In this document: piece after piece, positions 17,201 to 24,462 of the stretch
Numbering within the stretch: position 1 is the first letter of the stretch
Layout of the letters: each line of letters begins with the position of its first letter
Assembly (NCBI GenBank): GCA_016296505.1
Contig: JAEDJD010000015.1
Coordinates: 1-46,985 of the forward strand
Reading direction: 5' to 3'
Source: Oscillospiraceae bacterium
Lineage (GTDB): Bacteria > Bacillota > Clostridia > Oscillospirales > Ruminococcaceae
DNA: 46,985 bases
The notes under the pieces: model-generated
The model's input: the letters and a program-made list of their open reading frames with translations, nothing else
What the model was told of the DNA's origin: nothing
The model's database searches: none
Position numbers and translations under genes: made by a program

Positions 17201-18268
17201 AACGTGCGTTTCGCGGATCTCCGCTTTCACATACGCCTCGTAAACGCCAGCCTGCTCGATTTCCATTGCAAGGGCGGGCGTGACTTTGGTGCCGGCGTCT
17301 GCGATCAGTTCGCCGGTCATAAAGCTGACAACCGGGCGCGAAAGCACCTGATCAATCAAGCGTGAGCCGATGCCGAGTTTCTTGTTATACTTATATCGAC
17401 CGAAACGACAGAGATCATAGCGCTTCGGATCAAAGAACAAATTATTGACGAGCGTTTTTGCCGCGTCAACGGTTGCCGGATCGCCCGGCCGAAGCTTCTT
17501 ATAGACTTCAAGCAGCGCCTCATTGATATTCTTCTCAGCGTCATCGGTGATGCCTTCTTCTTTCTGCTCAATAGTCGCCTTCAGTCTGGGATCGTCGCCG
17601 AACAGCGCAATGATCTCTGCGTTTGTGCCGAGACCGAGCGCGCGGATGAATTTTGTGATCGGAATTTTTCTGTTCTTGTCGATTTTAACCGACACAACAT
17701 CGTTGGAATCCATTTCATATTCCAGCCATGCACCGCGGTTCGGGATGACAGTTGTTGTGAACAGCGTCTTACCGGATTTATCACGAGTAAAACTGTAGTA
17801 AACGCCCGGAGAACGAACAAGCTGTGAAACAATTACGCGCTCTGCGCCGTTGATCACAAAGGTGCCGCTTTCGGTCATCAGGGGCATATCGCCCATATAG
17901 ATTTCGCTGCTTGTGACCTCATCGGTCTCCTTGTTCCAAAGCCGTGCCTTGACGCGCAGCGGCGCTGCATATGTTGCATCGCGCTCCTTGCACTCTACAA
18001 TGCTATACTTCGGGGTATCGTCAATGCGGTAATCAATGAAACTCAGTTCGAGATTGCCGTTGAAATCGGTAATCGCCGCAACATCGCGGAACACCTCGCG
18101 CAAACCTTCCGTCAAAAACCACTGATAAGATGTTTTCTGCACCTCGATGAGGTTCGGCATCTGCAGGACCTCATCAATTTTGCCAAAGCTCTTGCGTGTG
18201 TTTTTTCCGACCTGCACATCCTTGACTGCAACCAATGTCTGCGTATCCGGATTGGTTTTAGGACTCAT
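14258..18268 (-). CDS. rpoB: RNA polymerase beta subunit
   Basis: 1336 residues from ATG 18268, nine bases after AGGAGG (18278-18283); an upstream in-frame ATG at 18304 lacks a site. Rifampicin-region motifs [20 protein letters not shown] and [11 protein letters not shown] are visible, with [11 protein letters not shown], GHNKG-type [10 protein letters not shown] and the C-terminal clamp segment [21 protein letters not shown]. The conserved fold ends near 1245 ([17 protein letters not shown]). Beyond it is a 91-residue tail with 34 Asp/Glu and almost no basic residues, absent from most Firmicute RpoB. rplJ/rplL are not upstream: the gene has its own promoter (18426-18454). Confidence 0.97.
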   Translation of the reverse strand: [1336 protein letters not shown]

Positions 18269-18328
18269 GGGCAAAAACCTCCTGTCTTTTGTATCGCGGC
18301 GCACAGCACTCCGGCAGCAGTGGTACGC

Positions 18329-18346
18329 CTTTGATTTTTATCAAAG
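18329..18346 (-). other. Inverted repeat in the rpoB leader
   Basis: CTTTGAT (18329-18335) and ATCAAAG (18340-18346) with a 4-base T loop, about 60-80 bases before the rpoB start and just left of the opposing promoter's -35. It could fold in the rpoB leader RNA; no function is known. Confidence 0.45.
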
Positions 18347-18352
18347 GGGGAC

Positions 18353-18381
18353 TTGACAAGCCGGCGAATCTATGCTATACT
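18353..18381 (+). promoter_or_regulatory. Rightward promoter facing the rpoB promoter
   Basis: TTGACA (18353-18358), 17-base spacer, TATACT (18376-18381). It is near consensus, equal in strength by eye to the leftward rpoB promoter, and lies inside the rpoB leader. Transcription should start near 18388. Confidence 0.78.
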
Positions 18382-18425
18382 ATTATGCGAAAAAAAGCCG
18401 CATATGCCTACTCAGGCATTCTACT

Positions 18426-18454
18426 ATTATATTCTACAACCCGTCATTTGTCAA
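18426..18454 (-). promoter_or_regulatory. Promoter of rpoB-rpoC
   Basis: Minus-strand TTGACA (18449-18454), 17-base spacer, TATAAT (18426-18431): full consensus. The start near 18419 gives an rpoB leader of about 150 bases that contains the opposing rightward promoter. Confidence 0.88.
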
Positions 18455-18481
18455 GCTGATTCAGGAATATTTGGCAATTTC

Positions 18482-18514
18482 GCCGCGTTTCGCAAGTCGA
18501 ATCGCGGCTTTTTT
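18482..18514 (+). terminator. Intrinsic terminator of the predicted small RNA
   Basis: GCCGCG (18482-18487) with CGCGGC (18503-18508), extended inward past a T/T mismatch by TTCG/CGAA, loop CAAGT, then six T. On the other strand there is no matching T-run, so it acts rightward and spares the rpoB direction. Confidence 0.85.
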
Positions 18515-18552
18515 AGTTATCCTTCGCGCAGAACATTTGCTCGCTTATTGTT

Positions 18553-18581
18553 TGACAAAACCGCAGCGCATATTTTTGTCA
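18553..18581. other. Inverted repeat upstream of the pyrF promoter
   Basis: TGACAAAA (18553-18560) and TTTTGTCA (18574-18581), 13 bases apart, roughly 60-85 bases upstream of the pyrF -35. It is a possible operator. No gene is seen in 18515-18637. Confidence 0.4.
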
Positions 18582-18637
18582 TGTTTCGTCTGCGGTACAT
18601 GAGCCGGCAGCACTATATGAAAGCTGGAAAAATGCTC

Positions 18638-18666
18638 TTGACTGCGTTGGAGTGATGTGGTATAAT
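18638..18666 (+). promoter_or_regulatory. Promoter of the pyrF-pyrK-pyrD operon
   Basis: TTGACT (18638-18643), 17-base spacer, TATAAT (18661-18666). The start near 18673 leaves a leader of about 72 bases, too short for a PyrR attenuator; a small stem (GGAGCA 18682-18687 with TGCTTCC 18691-18697) is all that is visible. Confidence 0.85.
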
Positions 18667-18744
18667 ATGATTGTGTAGTATGGAGCATTATGCTTCCAAC
18701 ATCCAAATTTTTGTGTGATTACGATGAAAAAGGAGATATCGGCT

Positions 18745-19668
18745 ATGTCTTTTGACCGCTTAATTTCCAAAATTATCAGCATGAAGAATCCGACTGTTGC
18801 AGGTCTGGATCCGAAACTCGATTATGTTCCCTCTTATATTCGCAAGAGTTTTCTTGAAGAGGACGGCGAAACGCTCAAAGCAGCTTCAAAAGCGATTTTC
18901 CGCTATAACCAGATGCTGATCGACGCGCTCTGCGATATTGTTCCGGCAGTCAAGCTGCAGGCAGCATATTATGAATTATACGGGCATCATGGCGTGAAGA
19001 CCATGGAGCGCACGATTCGTTATGCAAAGCTCAAGGGTATGTATGTGATTACAGACGGAAAGCGCAACGATATCGGTGCAACCATGGAAGCCTATACCGC
19101 GGCGCATCTTGGCTCCTGCGTCATCGGAACGACCGAATGCGAGCCGTTCGGCGCGGACGCCCTGACTGTCAACGGTTATCTTGGTACGGATGGTATTTCG
19201 CCGCTGCTCGGCGTTTGCAAAGAGCGTGATAAAGGTATTTTCGTGCTCTGTAAAACCTCAAATCCCTCATCGGGAGAATTTCAGGATCTGCTGATTGACG
19301 GCGTGCCGCTCTATGCAAGAATGGGCGACAAGTGCGAGGAATGGGGCGAAGATACCGTTGGTACATTCGGCTATAGCGCCGTCGGCGCAGTTGTCGGCGC
19401 AACCTATCCGGAGCAGCTCGTTGAGCTGAGAAAGCGGATGCCGCATACTATGTTCCTCGTGCCGGGCTACGGCGCACAGGGCGGCGGCGCGGCAGGTATT
19501 GCAGGCGGCTTCGATGAAAACGGTCTCGGCGCAATCGTGAACAGCTCCCGTGCAATCATGTGCGCCTATAAAAAAGAAGGCTGCGATGAGCATGATTTCG
19601 CAGAGGCTGCACGAAGAGAAGCGCTTCGCATGAAAGAGGATCTGACCGCATACATCAACATCGGCTGA
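18745..19668 (+). CDS. pyrF: Orotidine 5'-phosphate decarboxylase (long type)
   Basis: Last step of UMP synthesis. 307 residues, matching the longer subfamily rather than the 230-residue B. subtilis form. ATG 18745 lies eight bases after AGGAGA; the ATG at 18715 has no site. AGLDPKLDYVP near the N-terminus and the active-site block DGKRNDIGATMEAY (Asp-Lys-Asp array, about 98-111) are intact. PGYGAQGG (phosphate loop) lies near 245. First gene of the pyr operon; its stop overlaps an ATG that could begin pyrK. Confidence 0.94.
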   Translation: MSFDRLISKIISMKNPTVAGLDPKLDYVPSYIRKSFLEEDGETLKAASKAIFRYNQMLIDALCDIVPAVKLQAAYYELYGHHGVKTMERTIRYAKLKGMYVITDGKRNDIGATMEAYTAAHLGSCVIGTTECEPFGADALTVNGYLGTDGISPLLGVCKERDKGIFVLCKTSNPSSGEFQDLLIDGVPLYARMGDKCEEWGEDTVGTFGYSAVGAVVGATYPEQLVELRKRMPHTMFLVPGYGAQGGGAAGIAGGFDENGLGAIVNSSRAIMCAYKKEGCDEHDFAEAARREALRMKEDLTAYINIG

Positions 19669-19694
19669 TGATACGCAATAATGGTGATATATCA

Positions 19695-20483
19695 ATGAAA
19701 CAGAATAAATATACCGAAAAGCTTACATATACGATTCGCTCGATGGAGCAGCTTACGGCTGCGGCATGGAGTATGGTGATCGAATGCCCCGACGTTGCGC
19801 GCTCCGCACAGCCCGGACAATTCGTGAATCTTTTGCCCGAGGGTGGTTTTACGCTTCGCCGTCCGATTTCCATTTGCGAAATCGACAAGCAGCAGGGAAC
19901 CATTCGCATCGTCTTTGAGGTGCGCGGCGAAGGTACAAAAGCGCTTTCAGCACTGCGCGCCGGCGACACGGTCAATATGCTTGCGCCGCTTGGACACGGC
20001 TTCACGTTCCCTGAACAAGACGCGCGCGTGATTCTGGTCGGCGGCGGTATCGGTACACCTCCGATGCTCCCGCCGGCACAGTATTTCGGTCGCAACGCCG
20101 TTGTGATCTGCGGTTTCCGGAATAAGGACGCCGTTATTTTGCAGGATGATTTTGCCGCGACAGGCGCAAAGACGATCCTTTGCACCGACGATGGCTCTGC
20201 CGGCAGAAGCGGTCTTGTCACACTGCCGCTGGAGGAAGAAATCAAAACGGAAAAACCTGCGTTGATCTGCGCCTGCGGTCCAACGCCGATGCTTCGCGCT
20301 ACGGCTTCGATCGCAGCTGCATACGACATTCCCTGTCAGGTTTCACTGGAAGAACGCATGGGCTGCGGTATCGGCGCTTGTCTGGTCTGCGCGTGCAGAA
20401 CGAAAGATGAACACGGCGATGCACAGTATCAGCACGTCTGCAAAAACGGTCCTGTATTCCATGCAGAGGAGGTAATCTGGTAA
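19695..20483 (+). CDS. pyrK: Dihydroorotate dehydrogenase B, electron transfer subunit
   Basis: Passes electrons from dihydroorotate, through FAD and a [2Fe-2S] cluster, to NAD+. 262 residues from ATG 19695 behind GGTGAT; an ATG at 19668 coupled to the pyrF stop would add nine residues. RRPISI is the flavin-binding Arg-x-x-Ser motif, VGGGIGTPPMLP the NAD site. The cluster cysteines lie in ERMGCGIGACLVCACR and, about 20 residues on, HVC. It overlaps pyrD (TAATG), and the two products form one heterotetramer. Confidence 0.94.
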   Translation: MKQNKYTEKLTYTIRSMEQLTAAAWSMVIECPDVARSAQPGQFVNLLPEGGFTLRRPISICEIDKQQGTIRIVFEVRGEGTKALSALRAGDTVNMLAPLGHGFTFPEQDARVILVGGGIGTPPMLPPAQYFGRNAVVICGFRNKDAVILQDDFAATGAKTILCTDDGSAGRSGLVTLPLEEEIKTEKPALICACGPTPMLRATASIAAAYDIPCQVSLEERMGCGIGACLVCACRTKDEHGDAQYQHVCKNGPVFHAEEVIW

Positions 20484-21394
20484 TGGCTGATTTGTCTGTC
20501 AATATCTGCGGCATTCCGTTCAAAAACCCGATTATTCCTGCATCCGGCGTATTCGGATACGGCAGAGAATATGAACAGTATTACGATCTTTCTAAACTCG
20601 GCGGTATCGCGACTAAGGGTACAACCGGTGCAAAGCGTACCGGAAATCTGCCGCCGCGCGTTGCAGAAACGCCAATGGGGATGCTGAATTCCGTCGGACT
20701 GCAAAACCCCGGCATCGACGCATTTCTTTCCAATGAGCTGCCGCATCTGATGCAGTGCGATACTGTCATTCTTGCGAATATCGCAGGCTCAACGCCCGAA
20801 GAATGTGCGGAAGTTGCGGCGAAACTTGACAAAACTGACGTTCATATGATCGAACTGAATATTTCCTGTCCGAATGTCAGACAGGGCGGCGCTGCATTCG
20901 GCACATCCTGTTCCGCTGCGGCACAGGTTACAAAAGCTGTCCGCGCAGCAACGAAAAAGCCGCTTTGCGTGAAGCTCTCCCCGAATGTCACAAGCATTAC
21001 CGAAATCGCGAAGGCGGTCGAGTCGGAAGGCGCAGACGCGCTCTCTTTGATTAACACGCTGCTCGGTATGCGCATTGACCTACGGACGCGCCGACCGATT
21101 CTGCATAATAATATGGGTGGATTTTCCGGTCCGGCGATCTTCCCCGTCGCAGTACGGATGGTCTGGCAGGTCGCAAATGCCGTATCGCTTCCGGTGATCG
21201 GTATGGGTGGCGTGATGTCCGGCGAGAACGCCGCTGAACTGATGATGGCAGGCGCTTCTGCCGTTCAGGTCGGTACGGCGATCGTGCAGGATCCCTATGC
21301 GCCGCTGCGCATTATTGAGGAACTCAACGATTGGCTCGACAGCAACGGTATTGCGTCCGCTGCTGAACTGACAGGAAGCGTCAAAGCATGGTAA
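20483..21394 (+). CDS. pyrD: Dihydroorotate dehydrogenase B, catalytic subunit
   Basis: Oxidises dihydroorotate to orotate with FMN (class 1B, NAD-linked through PyrK). 303 residues. PASGVFGYG near 20, KGTTGAKRTGN near 46 and the active-site NISCPNVRQGG with catalytic Cys129 are intact, as is the FMN phosphate region GMGGVMSGENAAELMMAGAS. It begins at the pyrK stop. pyrE, pyrC and carAB are not in this window. Confidence 0.95.
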   Translation: MADLSVNICGIPFKNPIIPASGVFGYGREYEQYYDLSKLGGIATKGTTGAKRTGNLPPRVAETPMGMLNSVGLQNPGIDAFLSNELPHLMQCDTVILANIAGSTPEECAEVAAKLDKTDVHMIELNISCPNVRQGGAAFGTSCSAAAQVTKAVRAATKKPLCVKLSPNVTSITEIAKAVESEGADALSLINTLLGMRIDLRTRRPILHNNMGGFSGPAIFPVAVRMVWQVANAVSLPVIGMGGVMSGENAAELMMAGASAVQVGTAIVQDPYAPLRIIEELNDWLDSNGIASAAELTGSVKAW

Positions 21395-22029
21395 CGAAGG
21401 TGTATCTGATCCGTCATGCGGAGGCGGAAGGCAATCTTGTACCATTTTTTCAGGGCAGTCTTGATACTGCATTAACTGAAAATGGCAAGCGTCAGCTTGA
21501 ATTTCTGGCGGAACGATTTCAGCATATCCCACTCGACGCCATCTATTTCAGCCCCTTTCAGCGTGCGCAGATGACCGCCGAAGCCGTCAACCGTTACCAC
21601 GGGTTGACCATGATTCCCGAAAATGATCTGCGCGAAATCAACGGCGGAAGCTGGGAGGGCAGAAAAACTACCGAATTGCACAAGGATTTTCCAGCGGAAT
21701 TTCAGTTGTGGCAAAAGCGTATGCAGGATTTTCAGGCGCCGAACGGCGACGCCATGACAGACGTTTATGCGCGAATGCAGAAAATTATGCAGAAAATTGC
21801 GCAGGAAAATCCGGGACGCTCGGTTGCTGTTTTTACGCATGGCTGTGCGCTGCGGAATTTTCTCAGCTTTGTCGAGTTTGGTTCAATCAATGGTATCATG
21901 GACGTCGGCTGGGGCGACAATACCGCAGTATCACTGATTGCGTATGAGCCGGATACGGGCTGGCGTCTGGTCTATAAAAACGATTCTTCGCATCTGCCGC
22001 AGGATGCGCATACGGCACTGCCGGTCTGA
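21388..22029 (+). CDS. Histidine phosphatase family protein (phosphoglycerate-mutase-like)
   Basis: 213 residues. LIRHAEAEGN gives the phospho-accepting His9 and the Arg-His signature. SPFQRAQMTAE and EINGGSWEGRK follow, and THGCALRNFL holds the second catalytic His (near 150). The start overlaps pyrD by seven bases, so it is in the pyr operon. Family members dephosphorylate nucleotides, sugars or cofactors; the pyr context hints at a nucleotide substrate but does not show it. Confidence 0.88.
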   Translation: MVTKVYLIRHAEAEGNLVPFFQGSLDTALTENGKRQLEFLAERFQHIPLDAIYFSPFQRAQMTAEAVNRYHGLTMIPENDLREINGGSWEGRKTTELHKDFPAEFQLWQKRMQDFQAPNGDAMTDVYARMQKIMQKIAQENPGRSVAVFTHGCALRNFLSFVEFGSINGIMDVGWGDNTAVSLIAYEPDTGWRLVYKNDSSHLPQDAHTALPV

Positions 22030-22041
22030 CGGAGGCATATC

Positions 22042-22470
22042 ATGATTTTATTCGGTGTCGATTTTGGAGATACCCGTACCGGATGGGCGGTCTGCGACCG
22101 TGCGGAGCTGATTGCTTCACCGGCAGGCGTTCTGACAGAAAAGAGTTTTCAGCTCTGCGCCGAAAAAACCGCGCAGGCAGCAAGAAACGCCAATGCGGAA
22201 CGGATTGTTGTCGGTTATCCAAAGAATATGGACGGCAGCTGCGGCGCAAGAGCGCAGAAATGTGAAGCGTTTGCCAAGCTGCTTGAAGAACTGACCGGTA
22301 TCCCCGTTATCCTTTGGGACGAGCGCTGTACAACAGTGTCAGCGCATCAAATTCTCAATGTAACCAATACGCGCGGCAAAAAACGCAAGGCAGTTGTGGA
22401 CGCCGTTGCCGCTGTCATTATTTTGGAAAGCTATCTTGCATTCCGCAAAAATCACCCCGACGCCGAATAG
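22042..22470 (+). CDS. ruvX: RuvX/YqgF Holliday-junction resolvase-like nuclease
   Basis: 142 residues, RNase H-like fold. FGVDFGDTRTGWAV carries the first catalytic Asp, GYPKNMDGSCG the middle motif, WDERCTTVSA the second acidic residue, and AVVDAVAAVIILESYL the last Asp. YqgF proteins process the 5' end of 16S rRNA and may resolve junctions. It starts 12 bases after the phosphatase gene behind GGAGG and is last in the operon before a hairpin. Confidence 0.92.
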   Translation: MILFGVDFGDTRTGWAVCDRAELIASPAGVLTEKSFQLCAEKTAQAARNANAERIVVGYPKNMDGSCGARAQKCEAFAKLLEELTGIPVILWDERCTTVSAHQILNVTNTRGKKRKAVVDAVAAVIILESYLAFRKNHPDAE

Positions 22471-22481
22471 ACGTTGGATGT

Positions 22482-22512
22482 ATGCCCCGCAGCGGAATTC
22501 TCTGCGGAGCAT
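22482..22512. terminator. Hairpin between convergent ruvX and a small leftward gene
   Basis: ATGCCCCGCAG (22482-22492) pairs with CTGCGGAGCAT (22502-22512) with one mismatch. There is no T-run on the plus side; leftward it is followed only by mixed bases. Weak terminator at best. Confidence 0.4.
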
Positions 22513-22522
22513 GATAAAATAA

Positions 22523-22696
22523 TCAGCGCAGCATCTCTGAAACGCTGTTCATAACAGCGCCGATTGCGTGTGCTGCCTTGACCGTCCGGCGCTTCAGCTT
22601 CGTTTTTTCGCCAGAGGACGCGCTGCTGATCAGATAGCCGAGCATACCTGCTGCTGCGCCGACTGCCATTCCCTTTGCGATTGCCTGCATCTGCAT
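22523..22696 (-). CDS. Small hydrophobic protein of unknown function
   Basis: 57 residues from ATG 22696, nine bases after AGGAG; a longer frame to 22783 lacks a site. MQMQAIAKG leads into one Gly/Ala-rich membrane-like segment (GMAVGAAAGMLGYLIS), then a basic stretch (KTKLKRRTVKAAHAIG) and an amphipathic end. The composition resembles YtxH-like small membrane proteins. It is divergent from trmL, with 107 bases between them. No function is claimed. Confidence 0.65.
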   Translation of the reverse strand: MQMQAIAKGMAVGAAAGMLGYLISSASSGEKTKLKRRTVKAAHAIGAVMNSVSEMLR

Positions 22697-22803
22697 GATA
22701 ATCCGCTCCTTTCTGTTTGGATTGCTGTTATCATGCCGCGGCGCAGATTGCTTATGCAAGAAATTTTCTGAATTCCAGATCAAAGATAAAGGATGGGTTT
22801 ATT

Positions 22804-23352
22804 TTGCCAAAACTGCATTTTGTTCTTGTCGAACCGCGGATTCCGCAAAACACCGGCAGTATCGCTCGCACCTGCGCTGTAACCGGTGCGGCGCTGCATC
22901 TGATCCATCCGCTGGGATTCCGTATCGACGATGCAAAGCTGAAACGCGCAGGTCTCGATTACTGGGACAAGCTCGATATTTTTCACTATCAGAATCTTGA
23001 TGACTTTTTTGCGCAGCATCCGGCTGCGACTGCGCAGAATCCTTATTTTTATTTTACTGCGAAAACAGGTACGCTCTATACGGATGTCAACTATCCGGCG
23101 GAAACCTTTCTGTTTTTCGGCAGAGAGGATACCGGTCTGGACGACGCCCTGCTGCAGGCAAATCCGGAGCGATGCGTCAGAATCCCTATGCGCGAAACGC
23201 TGCGCTGCCTGAATCTTTCCAATTCGGTTGCTGTTGCCGCGTATGAAGTGCTGCGGCAGCAGAATTTTGCCGGATTGACACGCGATGGACGCTGGGCGAA
23301 GGCAGATTGGGAACCGGATACACCACGGGAATATGATATCAGTCAGACCTAA
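22804..23352 (+). CDS. trmL: tRNA (cytidine/uridine-34 2'-O)-methyltransferase TrmL
   Basis: SPOUT methyltransferase that methylates the wobble ribose of tRNA-Leu isoacceptors. A TTG start at 22804 is chosen: it follows AAAGGATGG and gives the family N-terminus LHFVLVEPRIPQNTGSIAR at once; the upstream ATG at 22717 would add 29 unrelated residues. 182 residues. FFGREDTGLDD and IPMRETLRCLNLSNSVAVAAYE form the knotted S-adenosylmethionine site. About 20 extra C-terminal residues exceed the usual TrmL. Tight spacing (17 bases) to degV suggests co-transcription. Confidence 0.9.
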   Translation: MPKLHFVLVEPRIPQNTGSIARTCAVTGAALHLIHPLGFRIDDAKLKRAGLDYWDKLDIFHYQNLDDFFAQHPAATAQNPYFYFTAKTGTLYTDVNYPAETFLFFGREDTGLDDALLQANPERCVRIPMRETLRCLNLSNSVAVAAYEVLRQQNFAGLTRDGRWAKADWEPDTPREYDISQT

Positions 23353-23369
23353 GAAAGGAATCAACAACA

Positions 23370-24248
23370 ATGCTGAAACAAAAAATTAAACTGATGACCG
23401 ATTCGGTCAGCGATATTTCCAAAGATCGCGCAGAAGCATTGGGCATTCATATGCTCTATATGCCAATCACGATCGAGGGCAAAGCGCTTCGCGAAGAACT
23501 AGACTTCACAAAGGAAGAATTCTATGAGATGATCGACCGTGCACAGGAGTATCCTTCCACGGCACAGTTGACGCCCTTTGAGATTCTGGAAGCTTATGAA
23601 CAAATCGCTGCCGAGGGCTATACGGATCTGATTTATATGACAATCGGTTCGGGCGGCTCCGGAACGTATAACAATGCGTATCAGATGCGCGAACAATATT
23701 ATGCGGAGCATCCGCAGAGCCAGCTGAAAATTCATCTGGTAGACGGCAGGAACTATACTGCAACCTATGGTTATGCGGTCGTTGAAGCAGCGAAAATGCT
23801 TGCACGCGGTGCGAGTGTTCCGGAAATCGTGGATTATCTGGAAGATTGGGCGCGTCATGCAGGACTTTATTTTGTGCCGATGACGCTGAAATATGTGAAA
23901 CGCTCCGGCAGAGTCAGTGCGGCTGCCGCATTTGCCGGCGAGCTGCTCGGTCTGAAACCATTCTGCCGTATCTGCAACTGCGAATCCAGCGTCATCCAGA
24001 AAATTCGCGGCGAGCAGAATATCATTCCCAGAATGGTCGAGATCGTTCAGGCTGATATTCAGCCGCATTCGCCCTACATTGTGTTGCAGGCTGCGGATGC
24101 CAAAATGGCACAGGACCTTGGCGCCGCATTGACAAAGGCGCTCGGCTATCCGCCGGAAGGTTACTGGAACTACGGCGCTGCGATTTGCTGTAATGCCGGA
24201 CCTCATGCCGTTGGATTTGTCATCAAGCGTAAAGAGGGAACGATATAA
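23370..24248 (+). CDS. DegV family fatty-acid-binding protein
   Basis: 292 residues. KLMTDSVSDISKD at the start, PSTAQLTP near 63 and TIGSGGSGTYNNA near 91 mark the fatty-acid pocket of DegV/FakB. YFVPMTLKYVKRSGRVSAAAAF (about 168-189) is the conserved second-domain block. In Firmicutes FakB proteins hand fatty acids to the kinase FakA; no fakA is in the window. An AAAGGA site precedes ATG 23370. Confidence 0.9.
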   Translation: MLKQKIKLMTDSVSDISKDRAEALGIHMLYMPITIEGKALREELDFTKEEFYEMIDRAQEYPSTAQLTPFEILEAYEQIAAEGYTDLIYMTIGSGGSGTYNNAYQMREQYYAEHPQSQLKIHLVDGRNYTATYGYAVVEAAKMLARGASVPEIVDYLEDWARHAGLYFVPMTLKYVKRSGRVSAAAAFAGELLGLKPFCRICNCESSVIQKIRGEQNIIPRMVEIVQADIQPHSPYIVLQAADAKMAQDLGAALTKALGYPPEGYWNYGAAICCNAGPHAVGFVIKRKEGTI

Positions 24249-24254
24249 GATTGA

Positions 24255-24293
24255 AACTGCACGGCTGCAAATTTTCTGGCTGTGCAGTTTTTT
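24255..24293 (+). terminator. Terminator after degV
   Basis: AACTGCAC (24255-24262) pairs with GTGCAGTT (24282-24289), extended by GGC/GCT-type pairing, then six T. Confidence 0.85.
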
Positions 24294-24352
24294 ATCGCGA
24301 TTTGTCTGATTTCTGCCGAATTGGACGTTATTCAATATTTCATGGGGAAAAG

Positions 24353-24377
24353 CGCTAATTTTTTTCATATATTAGCG
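24353..24377. other. Inverted repeat upstream of the decarboxylase promoter
   Basis: CGCTAAT (24353-24359) and ATTAGCG (24371-24377), 11 bases apart, 24 bases before the -35 at 24401. Its position suits an operator or activator site; no regulator is identified. Confidence 0.4.
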
Positions 24378-24400
24378 TTGGAAATTTCCGCATTCAGCAC

Positions 24401-24429
24401 TTGCACTTTTCAGGAAAAACGTGTATAAT
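24401..24429 (+). promoter_or_regulatory. Promoter of the sodium-pump decarboxylase genes
   Basis: TTGCAC (24401-24406), 17-base spacer, TATAAT (24424-24429). The start near 24436 leaves about 27 bases to the gamma subunit. Confidence 0.8.
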
Positions 24430-24462
24430 AAATGTGTATGTAATATTAAGGGAGGTCTTTCC

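Larger units (their letters stand above)
18388..18514 (+). ncRNA. Predicted small RNA, antisense at its 5' end to the rpoB leader
   Basis: Bounded by a near-consensus promoter (18353-18381) and a strong intrinsic terminator (18482-18514), giving a transcript of about 127 nucleotides. No reading frame in it has a ribosome binding site. Its first 30 or so bases (18388-18419) are exactly complementary to the first bases of the rpoB transcript, and both fold the same small hairpin ATGCC-TACTCA-GGCAT (18403-18418) so the loops could pair. It lacks recognisable SRP RNA or 6S RNA signatures. Existence is inferred from promoter and terminator only. Confidence 0.5.

Noticed and set aside
18388..18514. 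Identification of the predicted small RNA as SRP RNA or 6S RNA
   Set aside because: The conserved SRP loop motif and the long rod of 6S RNA are not visible, so it is left unnamed.
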